This document shows, piece after piece, positions 54,991 through 62,554 of a stretch of 64,000 bases of DNA. The DNA is from Fictibacillus sp. BK138. Lineage in GTDB: Bacteria; Bacillota; Bacilli; Bacillales; Fictibacillaceae. The DNA lies in the NCBI RefSeq assembly GCF_004216955.1, contig NZ_SGXL01000001.1, positions 1,483,034 through 1,547,033 of the forward strand, written 5' to 3'. The notes under the pieces are model-generated. The model ran no database searches, was not told the DNA's origin, and saw nothing but the letters and a program-made list of their open reading frames with translations. The position numbers were made by a program, and so were the translations under genes. Each line of letters begins with the position of its first letter. Within the stretch, counting starts at the first letter, position 1.

Positions 54991-55755
54991 TTACCACCAT
55001 TTTTGAAGAAATCTGCCTTTAGGAGATGGCCCATCCCCATTCCGTACATTTCTTGCGATTATTGGATAATCCGTAATAATCGCTTCGATTTCCCATTCAA
55101 ACAGGTATGCCATCCATTTTTGGCTGTTTACCGTATAAGGACGTATCGGTATATTATGTCGTTTAAATCCTTCCAAAATGTATGGATGCAAGGACTTATA
55201 GTTTGGATGAGCGGATTGTGAACATACTGCTTTTACATACTCCCAAGGTTCAAAAATACCTGATGAATAAAGCGGTGCAGTTTCAATGTAAGGGTTCATC
55301 TTTCGTATTTTCACCAGGCTGTAATGATTAAACGATGAGATGACCGTCCGTTTTTCCATTCCATATTGGTATAAGAGCTGCAGTGTCTTTTCTTCAAGAC
55401 CACTGTATTCTATCACGTTGTTTTTTAATTCTATATTAAGAAGCATAGGCAGGGGAGAGATCCATTCTAAGAACATTTGCAATGAGGGCACATGCTCATT
55501 GTTAAACTTCTTTGAAAACCAACTGCCTGCATCCATTTTAGCAAGTTCTCCATATGTAAAATCTGCTACATTGCCTTTAGTGTTCGTAGTTCGATCTAGT
55601 TTTTCATCATGGATAATAACAGGAACACCGTCTTTTGAGAGCTGTACATCGAGTTCGATACCATCTGCACCGTCTTCAAAAGCTTTTTTAAATGCCGCCA
55701 TCGTGTTCTCAGGGCAATCTTTGCTTGAGCCTCTATGGGCAAAAATATAAGTCAT
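54991..55755 (-). CDS. Glycerophosphodiester phosphodiesterase
   Basis: Hydrolyses glycerophosphodiesters to glycerol 3-phosphate and an alcohol. The 254-residue TIM-barrel protein has the catalytic block FAHRGSSKDCPENT, the metal ligands in GIELDVQLSKDGVPVIIHD and LLNIELKN. There is no signal peptide, so it is cytoplasmic, like YqiK of B. subtilis. ATG 55755 follows AAGGAG by nine bases. Confidence 0.92.
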   Translation of the reverse strand: MTYIFAHRGSSKDCPENTMAAFKKAFEDGADGIELDVQLSKDGVPVIIHDEKLDRTTNTKGNVADFTYGELAKMDAGSWFSKKFNNEHVPSLQMFLEWISPLPMLLNIELKNNVIEYSGLEEKTLQLLYQYGMEKRTVISSFNHYSLVKIRKMNPYIETAPLYSSGIFEPWEYVKAVCSQSAHPNYKSLHPYILEGFKRHNIPIRPYTVNSQKWMAYLFEWEIEAIITDYPIIARNVRNGDGPSPKGRFLQKWW

Positions 55756-55829
55756 TTAATTGAGCTCCTTTCTCGACAGTTCATTTTAGTTATAGATAGT
55801 ATAGGCGAAAATAATTGGCAAAGGAAATA

Positions 55830-55860
55830 AAATAAACCCCTCCTGTCGCAGGGAGGGGGA
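55830..55860 (-). terminator. Terminator of the 60-residue protein gene
   Basis: On the minus strand CCCCTCC (55858-55852 region) pairs with GGAGGGG (55843-55837), followed by TTTATTTTATT. GC-rich stem in an AT-rich gap. Confidence 0.8.
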
Positions 55861-55863
55861 TGA

Positions 55864-56046
55864 TTATTTTCGCCGTTTTGTCCGTTTTTTTGGTTCTTCT
55901 CTTTTATGTTCTTCAACGTTGGCACCTTTTTCCGTAAGCCAGCGGATAAAAACCAGTTCTTTTTCTGTAAGAGATCGTTTCGTGAATTTTTCAAACTGAA
56001 TGCGCAATTCAAGGTATCTTTGGGAAATTTCCGTTTCTACCAACAT
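55864..56046 (-). CDS. Small charged protein of unknown function
   Basis: A 60-residue helical protein with no transmembrane segment and a very basic tail (KREEPKKRTKRRK). The core RIQFEKFTKRSLTEKELVFI looks like a short helical pair. ATG 56046 has GGGAGGG 5 bases upstream, and a strong terminator follows, so it is expressed as its own unit. I do not recognise a function; the basic tail would allow nucleic acid binding, but this is only a possibility. Confidence 0.7.
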   Translation of the reverse strand: MLVETEISQRYLELRIQFEKFTKRSLTEKELVFIRWLTEKGANVEEHKREEPKKRTKRRK

Positions 56047-56179
56047 AAATCCCTCCCTAAATCTAGCTCTTCTTTAAATGATAAGAGCGAGGAAGTGGGC
56101 TTGTCAATTTTTTCTAATCGGCAATTTTCGCAGAAAAATCAGGGATTTTGAACAAAATAAAAGAAAGGAGCTGATCAAA

Positions 56180-56518
56180 ATGAAAATTTTTATTAAAATA
56201 TTTCCGTTGCTGGTAGCAGGCGTTCTGGTATCATCTTCTGTTGCCCCCGTTGTTCACGCGGCATATCCCGGCATGCAGGAGCCAGCCTATGCAAAATGGG
56301 GAAGGTTGGCTGTTTTCGAAACAGGAAAACGCTATCCAGATTACGATATTGTAGATTATTTATATTTGGGTCGAAATTTAGCTCAAAATGAAGATATTGT
56401 CGAAAAGTTTAAGCTGTGGCTCAAAAAAGGTTCCTCTGAAAAAGGAGTGATCATAACCATTACGCTGACTCCTAATGGTGTATTTAAAACAATAGGCTTT
56501 CAAGAAACGGACCGTTAA
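56180..56518 (+). CDS. yqzG: Secreted DUF3889 protein (YqzG-like)
   Basis: A 112-residue exported protein: signal peptide with KIFIKIFPLLVAGVLVSSSV and a cleavage site near VHA-AYPG, then a DUF3889 domain (YAKWGRLAVFETGKRYPDYDI; GVIITITLTPNG). ATG 56180 follows AAAGGAG; the open frame from 56078 is unsupported. It resembles B. subtilis YqzG, which lies in the same region. Convergent with proC, whose stop is 2 bases away. Function unknown. Confidence 0.83.
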   Translation: MKIFIKIFPLLVAGVLVSSSVAPVVHAAYPGMQEPAYAKWGRLAVFETGKRYPDYDIVDYLYLGRNLAQNEDIVEKFKLWLKKGSSEKGVIITITLTPNGVFKTIGFQETDR

Positions 56519-56520
56519 AT

Positions 56521-57339
56521 TTATTTCATATTGCCTAATTCTTCAGATCGTCTTACTGCTTTCTTAATACATGCTAAAAAAGCATCGTGTACTTGGTATT
56601 GATCCAGCTTTCCTATACCCGCTTCAGTCGTTCCACCGGGGCTTGTTACTCTTTTTCGAAGTTCTATTGGAGATTCTGATGTGTTCTTCAGCATGAGAGA
56701 AGCACCGAGGAGTGTCTGAGAAATTAATGTTTTGGCCTCTTCATGGGACAGACTTAAATCTTCAGCTGCTTTTTGCATCGCTTCAGCAATATAATAAATA
56801 TAGGCCGGACCGCTGCCAGAGAGTCCTGTAACGATATGAAGCTTTTCTTCTGGTACAAGCGTTACAGTCCCGATCGTTTCAAAAAGTTCAACTGCTTTTT
56901 GTACATGAACATCTGCAGCATATATACCTTTGGAAAGAGCGGTTGCTGAGTATCCGATTGATGCTGATGTATTAGGCATCGCTCGAAGTACAGGATTATC
57001 TTTATTCGTCCATTCTGTAATGGTATCTGTAGATACTCCTGCCATAACAGAAATAATGAGCTGACCTTTCTGTATAAAAGGTTCAAGACTTTTAACAGCT
57101 TGCGAAGCATCCTTAGGCTTAACTGCTAAAATGATAATGTCAACATCGGACACTGCATCCTTTATTGTTGGAGCAGGGATTACACCGTACTTTGTCTGAA
57201 GCTCTGTCAGCCTCTCAGAATTGCTGCGGTTTTTAATCGTGATAAGATTCGCATGCCATTTATTTGTTTTAATTAGCCCCTCCATGATCGCTTCCGCCAT
57301 CGCTCCTGCACCAATAAATGCGATTTTTTCTTTTTTCAC
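56521..57339 (-). CDS. proC: Pyrroline-5-carboxylate reductase
   Basis: Last step of proline synthesis, NAD(P)H-dependent. The 272-residue protein has the Rossmann motif FIGAGAMAEAI and the C-terminal dimerisation block with TSPGGTTEAGI. GTG 57339 was chosen, with GGGAGGGA upstream; the frame is open through the terminator of the leader but not homologous. A proline T-box lies directly upstream, so expression should rise when uncharged tRNA-Pro accumulates. Equivalent to proI of B. subtilis. Confidence 0.95.
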   Translation of the reverse strand: MKKEKIAFIGAGAMAEAIMEGLIKTNKWHANLITIKNRSNSERLTELQTKYGVIPAPTIKDAVSDVDIIILAVKPKDASQAVKSLEPFIQKGQLIISVMAGVSTDTITEWTNKDNPVLRAMPNTSASIGYSATALSKGIYAADVHVQKAVELFETIGTVTLVPEEKLHIVTGLSGSGPAYIYYIAEAMQKAAEDLSLSHEEAKTLISQTLLGASLMLKNTSESPIELRKRVTSPGGTTEAGIGKLDQYQVHDAFLACIKKAVRRSEELGNMK

Positions 57340-57361
57340 GACAGATCCCTCCCTCAAATTT

Positions 57362-57592
57362 TTGAGTATAAAAAAACTCCCAAGTCCTGTTAAAGGACGG
57401 ATGGGAGTGATCCGTGGTACCACCTTCATTGGCAAAAGTTCTTGCCCGCTCGAAACGCCTGTATCGCAGAACTGCGCTGGATTTCTCCAGATGCTCTAAG
57501 GGTAGGTTCAGCATTTCCTTTTCCGGTGAAATCTTGCAGCCTTCGGATTCCACTCTCTGATCGGGGGAGAATACTTACTGATCCCTTTCAAC
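57362..57592 (-). promoter_or_regulatory. Proline-specific T-box riboswitch of proC
   Basis: On the minus strand: AGTA-bearing stem I (GGATCAGTAAGTATTC), specifier region GAACCTACCC with codon CCT (57506-57504) followed by the usual A, the T-box sequence AATGAAGGTGGTACCACGGA (57430-57411), and the terminator ACTCCCATCCGTCC paired with GGACTTGGGAGT before a T-run (57408-57368). CCU is a proline codon, matching the gene controlled. A TATAAT lies at 57602-57597 as the likely -10. This fills the 345-base gap between proC and yqjP. Confidence 0.93.
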
Positions 57593-57684
57593 GCAAATTA
57601 TATTTTCCAAATCTTTTATATTTTAAAAAACATTATGCTATGATTTCTATATGTATGTCAACAAGTAATTATTTGGAGGAAATC

Positions 57685-58662
57685 ATGACAAAAGCTGCAA
57701 CTATTATTCCGATAACCCTGCCTACACCATTTGATGTAGGTCCTGTCAATTGCTGCCTCCTTATAGGTGATGCGGTTACTCTTATCGATTCTGGTCCAAG
57801 AACAAAGGAAGCGAGAGAAGTTCTTCAATCTTCTTTAAAAGAAAACAGACTCTCATTTAAAGATCTGGATCAATACATATGTACCCATTATCATCCTGAT
57901 CATGCTGGTCTCTCGAAAGAAATCCAGCGGGCAGGTGTGGATACACTGATGCTTAAAGAAGCTGTTCCTTATGTCAGCGGCGACAGTGATTTTATGAAAT
58001 GGGCCGATTCATTCTATATAGACCTTTATCGTTCTTTCGGTGTGCCAGATTCATTAGGAAGACTAGAACTAGTGAAACTGAAAAAATACCGGGAGTTTAT
58101 TTCTCCTTTCATGCCCGATCTAACACCATTGCCAGGGGAAAGTGTTCCAGGACATGATGGATTTATTTTCTTAAAAACGCCGGGACATGCTCCTGATCAT
58201 TTGTCTCTTTACAATAAGGAGCAAGGAATTTTTATCGGCGGAGATGTTCTTTTGCCGCATATTTCATCTAATGCACTCTTAGAGCCACCGACACTTCATG
58301 AAAAGGATCGGCCAAAAACTTTGCTTCAGTACCGTGAGACCCTTCAGAGTCTATTAACGTTAAATCTTGAAACGGTGTATCCTGGGCATGGCGAACCTTT
58401 TGAAAATGCACATGAATTGATACGTAAAAGGCTGCACGATCAGAACGAGCGTGCTAAAGCTATTGAAAAACTGTTAAGTGATGAGCCGCTAACCGTATTT
58501 GAAATGTGTGTCCGTCTTTTTCCAAAACTGTATGAAAAGCAGCTCGGTTTAGTCGTATCTGAAGTATCAGGACATCTTGACCTTCTTCAAGAAGAGGGTA
58601 GAATCATAAAAGCGGAAGAAGAAGGGCTATTTTATTTTAGACAGACAGGAGCAGTTCGATGA
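57685..58662 (+). CDS. yqjP: Metallo-beta-lactamase fold hydrolase (YqjP)
   Basis: A 325-residue MBL-fold protein with the zinc motif THYHPDHAG (HXHXDH), a later KTPGHAPDHLSLY and a C-terminal winged-helix-like domain (about 265-325), as in YqjP-type hydrolases. ATG 57685 has TTGGAGG upstream; the frame is open far upstream across the T-box region but without support. It overlaps the next gene by 4 bases. Substrate unknown. Confidence 0.88.
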   Translation: MTKAATIIPITLPTPFDVGPVNCCLLIGDAVTLIDSGPRTKEAREVLQSSLKENRLSFKDLDQYICTHYHPDHAGLSKEIQRAGVDTLMLKEAVPYVSGDSDFMKWADSFYIDLYRSFGVPDSLGRLELVKLKKYREFISPFMPDLTPLPGESVPGHDGFIFLKTPGHAPDHLSLYNKEQGIFIGGDVLLPHISSNALLEPPTLHEKDRPKTLLQYRETLQSLLTLNLETVYPGHGEPFENAHELIRKRLHDQNERAKAIEKLLSDEPLTVFEMCVRLFPKLYEKQLGLVVSEVSGHLDLLQEEGRIIKAEEEGLFYFRQTGAVR

Positions 58663-59450
58663 GTACACTTAAAAATAAAGTGGTTGCAATTACAGGAGCT
58701 TCAGGGGGACTCGGAGCACACCTTGCGCTAGATGCTGCAAAGAAGGGGGCTTTGCCGGTATTGTTCGCAAGAAGGGAAGACCAGTTGAAAATCGTTCAAG
58801 ACACAATCCTTAAAGAAACCGGAATAAAAGCCCCTTTCTATACATTAGATGTTTCAGATCCTGATAGTGTTGAGAAAGTTTTTAATCAAGTTTTAATTGA
58901 TCAAAAGAACGTACATATCTTAGTGAATAATGCTGGCTTTGGAGTCTTTGAAGAATTTGCAGATGCTCCCTGGACAAATATCGAGGGCATGTTCTCTACA
59001 AATGTCTTAGGTTTGATGGCCTGTACTCGCGCGGTCCTGCCGCATATGTTAAAGAGAGGGAGCGGGCACATCATCAATATCGCATCACAGGCTGGAAAGA
59101 TCTCAACACCAAAATCAAGTGTGTATGCAGCAACAAAACATGCTGTTCTTGGCTTCTCCAATGGGTTGCGGCTTGAAGTAGCGCATAGAGGTGTTCACAT
59201 AACAACAGTTAATCCAGGCCCGATCGCTACAGATTTTTTCACGCTTGCTGACAAATCCGGTAATTATGTAAAAAATATTCAAAAGTTTATGCTTCAGCCT
59301 TCTCACGTTTCACAAAAAATCTTAGAAGCTATGCAGCGCCCTGTACGTGAGATTAATCTGCCTTGGTGGATGAATATTGGCAGTACTGCTTATCAAGTTA
59401 TGCCGCGATTAGTTGAAAAACTCGGTGGAAAATCATTCCGGCAAAAGTAG
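58659..59450 (+). CDS. yqjQ: Short-chain dehydrogenase/reductase (YqjQ)
   Basis: NAD(P)-dependent oxidoreductase with the cofactor motif TGASGGLGAHLA, NNAG (VNNAGFGVF), and catalytic Ser plus Tyr-x-x-x-Lys in VYAATKHAV. The 263-residue length is typical. The C-terminal PWWMNIGSTAYQVMPRLVEKL suggests a lipid-related subgroup, but the substrate is unknown. Translationally coupled to yqjP (ATGA). Confidence 0.9.
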   Translation: MSTLKNKVVAITGASGGLGAHLALDAAKKGALPVLFARREDQLKIVQDTILKETGIKAPFYTLDVSDPDSVEKVFNQVLIDQKNVHILVNNAGFGVFEEFADAPWTNIEGMFSTNVLGLMACTRAVLPHMLKRGSGHIINIASQAGKISTPKSSVYAATKHAVLGFSNGLRLEVAHRGVHITTVNPGPIATDFFTLADKSGNYVKNIQKFMLQPSHVSQKILEAMQRPVREINLPWWMNIGSTAYQVMPRLVEKLGGKSFRQK

Positions 59451-59484
59451 ATTACCGTAATTTTGTTATGTAAACTAGAAGATG

Positions 59485-59640
59485 AATTTGTGGATTCACA
59501 ATCAAAACTCGTGGATTGAGACCTGAAATTTTTGGATTGAGGTCTAAAACTCGTGGATTGAAGCCCGAAATTTTTGGATTGGCATCCAAAACTCGTTGAT
59601 TAAGGGTCAAATCCTCTGGGAAAAGGTCCAGAACTCCTCA
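59485..59640 (+). repeat. Degenerate 21 bp tandem array
   Basis: Seven units of exactly 21 bases start at 59485, 59506, 59527, 59548, 59569, 59590 and 59611, with a partial eighth. Units alternate between an AACTCGTGGATTGA type and an AATTTTTGGATTGA type, so the higher-order period is 42 bases. It lies between yqjQ and its terminator and ends by decaying. Confidence 0.82.
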
Positions 59641-59648
59641 CATACTGG

Positions 59649-59683
59649 CAGGTTCTGTTTACTGAAGCAGAACCTGTTATTTA
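59649..59683 (+). terminator. Terminator of yqjP-yqjQ
   Basis: CAGGTTCTG (59649-59657) pairs with CAGAACCTG (59668-59676), followed by TTATTTATTT. It abuts the stop of the convergent yqzH gene. Confidence 0.78.
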
Positions 59684-59877
59684 TTTGTAAAATAGTCATA
59701 AACAACGTCCTGAATGATAGCGTACATCGCTTCTTCCTGATCTTCCTCTGTGATTTGCTCCATTATTTTCATTTCCAGCTGATCCCATTCTTGTTCGGTC
59801 AGCACACAGTCCTCTTCATCCCATAAATAATCCTTTAATGTTCGTAAAATCATTTTGCGAAGCAATGAACGATTCAT
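59677..59877 (-). CDS. yqzH: YqzH-like small protein
   Basis: A 66-residue acidic protein (MILRTLKDYLWDEEDCVLT; QDVVYDYFTNK at the C-terminus) without membrane segments. Size, Trp/Asp-rich middle and position between yqjQ and the second Y-family polymerase recall YqzH of B. subtilis. The ATG at 59877 follows GGCAGGTG. Function unknown; family assignment is moderate. Confidence 0.7.
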   Translation of the reverse strand: MNRSLLRKMILRTLKDYLWDEEDCVLTEQEWDQLEMKIMEQITEEDQEEAMYAIIQDVVYDYFTNK

Positions 59878-59958
59878 TTTAGCACCTGCCTTTCCTTATA
59901 AATCCTAGACTTATGAGCTCAAAACGTCAATCTGCAAAAAATGCTGAAAAAATTACCA

Positions 59959-60016
59959 TTGTTATAGGAACATATATTCGGTTAAAATAGGTATACATAT
60001 AAAGAACAGATGTTCG
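59959..60016 (+). promoter_or_regulatory. SOS promoter of polY2 with two LexA boxes
   Basis: A candidate promoter TTGTTA (59959-59964) and TAAAAT (59983-59988) has a LexA-like box GGAACATATATTCG (59967-59980) inside its spacer. A second box AGAACAGATGTTCG (60003-60016) lies just downstream. Both fit the B. subtilis consensus CGAACRNRYGTTYC closely; they are 36 bases apart. Confidence 0.75.
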
Positions 60017-60042
60017 TATTGTGATAAGGGGGCTTGTGACAA

Positions 60043-61299
60043 ATGAACTATGAAGATATGCCTGAGCGTACCATTTTGTGTATGGATATGAAAAGCTTTT
60101 ATGCAAGCTGTGCCGCTGTTCGCTTAGGATTAAACCCGCTCACATGTTATTTAGCAGTGGTGGGAGATACAGAGCGGCAGGGTAGTGTCGTTCTTGCTGC
60201 CTCTCCGCGATTGAAGGCAGATTTCGGCATCCGCACTGGAAACCGCTTGTTTGAAATTCCTAAAAATAAAGACATCATTGTAGTGAACGCTCAAATGTCC
60301 TTTTTTCTCGAGAGGTCAATGGAAATTACAAAGCTGCTGCACCGTTATGTTCCGCCTGAATCCATCCACACATACAGCGTGGATGAAAGTTTTCTTCAAG
60401 CTGACGGAACGGAAAAGTTATGGGGAAGTCCTCAGGAATTAGCTGAAAAAATCCGCCGGGATATCTGGAGAGAGTTCGGATTGCCGTGTGCGATCGGAAT
60501 TGGACCGAACATGCTGATGTCAAAGCTTTGCTTAGATCTTGAGGCGAAGAAAAAAGGTGTTGCCGAATGGGGGTATGAAGATGTTGAAACAAAACTCTGG
60601 CCTCTATCTCCCTTAAGCAAAATGTGGGGAATCGGGTCAAGAGTTGAGCGTACCTTAAACAGAATGGGGATTGTGACAGTGGGCGATCTGGCACATTATC
60701 CGCTCGAACTTTTAGAGAAAAAATTCGGGATCATGGGAAATCAGCTTTACTATCATGCATGGGGAATCGATTTATCCGAAATCGGTGCTCCCATCATGCA
60801 GGGACAGATCAGCTATGGGAAAAGCCAGATTTTGCTCAGAGATTATACAGATATCACCGAGATCAAACATGTCATTCTAGAGATGTGTGAAGAGGTGGCA
60901 AGACGTGCAAGAAGAGCAGGGAAAGCAGGGAGGACGATAAGCTTTGGAGTAGGGTACAGCAAAGATGAAGGGGGCGGAGGTTTTTATCGCTCTAAGACGA
61001 TCGAGCAGCCATCTAATATTACGATGGAGCTCTATCAAGTTTGTCTGGAATTGTTTCGCACCTTTTATCAGGGTCAGACTGTACGAAAAATATCGATTGC
61101 TCTATCAAACGTGTGTGAGGATACAGAAACACAGCTCACTCTCTTTTCTTTAGATCATCCGAAAAAAAGACAAATCGGCTATGTTATGGACGAAATCAGG
61201 CAAAAATATGGTTCGAATTCTCTCTTGCGGGCTGTTTCCTATACAAAAGGAGGGACTGCTCTATACAGAAGCCGTCTATTAGGTGGACATAAAGCATAA
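60043..61299 (+). CDS. polY2: Y-family DNA polymerase (PolY2, YqjW/UvrX-like)
   Basis: Translesion polymerase of the UmuC-like Bacillus group. The 418-residue protein has CMDMKSFYASCAAV and YSVDESFLQ (palm acidic residues), a helix-hairpin-helix (MWGIGSRVERTLNRMGI) and a clamp-binding motif QLTLFSLD. It starts at ATG 60043 behind GGGGG. With the downstream YolD-like gene it forms the yqjW-yqjX pair known from B. subtilis, and the paired LexA boxes predict DNA-damage induction. Confidence 0.94.
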   Translation: MNYEDMPERTILCMDMKSFYASCAAVRLGLNPLTCYLAVVGDTERQGSVVLAASPRLKADFGIRTGNRLFEIPKNKDIIVVNAQMSFFLERSMEITKLLHRYVPPESIHTYSVDESFLQADGTEKLWGSPQELAEKIRRDIWREFGLPCAIGIGPNMLMSKLCLDLEAKKKGVAEWGYEDVETKLWPLSPLSKMWGIGSRVERTLNRMGIVTVGDLAHYPLELLEKKFGIMGNQLYYHAWGIDLSEIGAPIMQGQISYGKSQILLRDYTDITEIKHVILEMCEEVARRARRAGKAGRTISFGVGYSKDEGGGGFYRSKTIEQPSNITMELYQVCLELFRTFYQGQTVRKISIALSNVCEDTETQLTLFSLDHPKKRQIGYVMDEIRQKYGSNSLLRAVSYTKGGTALYRSRLLGGHKA

Positions 61300-61312
61300 G
61301 GAGTGAGAAACG

Positions 61313-61645
61313 GTGATTCGTGACAGAGGAACAATAAAATGGACTGCTATGATGCTCCCGGAACATGTGAAAATGTTAAGAGAACATCAGAGTGGTCTGG
61401 ATTATGGAAGAAAACCAGAGCTTGATGAACAAAGATATGAAGAATTTAATGAAATCATTTGTGTCGCGATGGAGGAAAACCGGGAACTGAAATTCAAGTA
61501 TTACCAAAAAGGAAAGATAGCCGAGCTTGCTGGCCATGTTCATTATGTGAACGAAATAAAAAAAGAATTGCGTGTGATGGATAAAGTGAACACGATGCAC
61601 CTTTTAAAAGTAATGGACATCGTGGATATCGAATACACCTATTGA
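61313..61645 (+). CDS. yqjX: YolD-like family protein (YqjX)
   Basis: A 110-residue YolD-domain protein (RGTIKWTAMMLPEHVKML; the later KGKIAELAGHVHYVNEIKKELRV folds like a small beta-barrel). YolD-like genes regularly follow UvrX-type polymerases and are proposed to work with them, but no biochemical role is settled. Starts at GTG 61313, 13 bases after polY2 and behind AGGAGTGAG. Confidence 0.88.
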   Translation: MIRDRGTIKWTAMMLPEHVKMLREHQSGLDYGRKPELDEQRYEEFNEIICVAMEENRELKFKYYQKGKIAELAGHVHYVNEIKKELRVMDKVNTMHLLKVMDIVDIEYTY

Positions 61646-61646
61646 A

Positions 61647-61681
61647 AAAGAAGCTGGCTCAAAATTCTGAGTCAGCTTCTA
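61647..61681 (-). terminator. Hairpin between yqjX and the ZIP gene, terminator on the minus strand
   Basis: AAGAAGCTGGCTCA (61648-61661) pairs with TGAGTCAGCTTCT (61668-61680). On the minus strand the stem is followed by TTTTTC; on the plus strand the T-run is missing, so termination of yqjX may be weaker. Confidence 0.75.
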
Positions 61682-61687
61682 TGTACG

Positions 61688-62419
61688 TCAGCCAAAAATT
61701 TGTGTTAGATAAATCATGATTAACAGTCCGGCTATAAATGATAATGTTGCTGAGCGGGCATGCCCGTCCCCATGGCTTTCAGGAATAAGTTCTTTATAAA
61801 CAATAAACAGCATCGCGCCAGCAGCAAAAGACAGTCCATAAGGCACAAGGTTTTCAACGTATGAAGTTAAAACATAACCGATCATAGCTGTAACGATTTC
61901 AACAGCTCCAGTTAAAGTAGCTATTAAAAATGCTTTTAACCTATTCATCTTTTGATGTATTAAAAAGAGTGCAACAAGCAAACCTTCAGGAGCATTCTGC
62001 AAACCGATCGCAAATGCGATCAATCCTCCAAGACCTGTGTTATCACTCGCGTAGCTTACACCTACTGATAGTCCCTCAGGAAGGTTATGAAGCGTAATGG
62101 CAGCAATAACTAAAGTTGCTTTCGCATCAATGCCTTTAAAAATTCTCGTATGATCTAAGTCTACATGGGGGACGAATCTTTCTAAGATCAAAAGTGTCAA
62201 TGTGCCAAGAGTGATGCCGATTGTAAGCACCGTTAAGTTTGATAGTTCAAGCGCTTGAGGTATTAAACTAAAAGTTGATGCAGCGACCATGATACCTGCG
62301 GTAAGCGCAAGCAGTATATCACGGAACCGGTGTGTCACCTGAGACCAGAAAAGAACAGGTAATGCACCAAAACCGGTTGCTAATGCAGATAAAACACTTC
62401 CAAATAAAGCAGCTTCCAT
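61688..62419 (-). CDS. ZIP family metal transporter
   Basis: A 243-residue protein with about eight transmembrane helices. The metal-binding helices carry HNLPEG and QNAPEG, as in the GufA-type ZIP subfamily that moves zinc and other divalent cations into the cytoplasm. ATG 62419 follows AAGGTGG. Single minus-strand gene; no Zur- or MntR-type operator was recognised in the 135 bases before it. Confidence 0.9.
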   Translation of the reverse strand: MEAALFGSVLSALATGFGALPVLFWSQVTHRFRDILLALTAGIMVAASTFSLIPQALELSNLTVLTIGITLGTLTLLILERFVPHVDLDHTRIFKGIDAKATLVIAAITLHNLPEGLSVGVSYASDNTGLGGLIAFAIGLQNAPEGLLVALFLIHQKMNRLKAFLIATLTGAVEIVTAMIGYVLTSYVENLVPYGLSFAAGAMLFIVYKELIPESHGDGHARSATLSFIAGLLIMIYLTQIFG

Positions 62420-62554
62420 TCAGTTACCCACCTTAGTCAAACATCCATTTTTGATGAAAATAGTCATATGGCTCTTTTAGTATACCTTCTTTTCGTTTTT
62501 AATAGAAGTAAGCGCAACTAAAGCGTTGGAAATGGATTAAAAGAAGGTGACACT

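Noticed and set aside
57442-57684. Long N-terminal extension of YqjP through the T-box
   Set aside because: The T-box lies on the opposite strand there and the ribosome binding site and homology begin at 57685.
59485-59640. CRISPR array
   Set aside because: Units are degenerate and contiguous, there are no unique spacers, and no cas genes are in the window. The same applies to the arrays at 7886, 51587 and 53732.
62420-62554. Mother-cell sigma-K promoter for the amidase-glucosaminidase gene
   Set aside because: Lack of a signal peptide suggests a CwlC-like late role, but no convincing -35/-10 pair was found in the gap.
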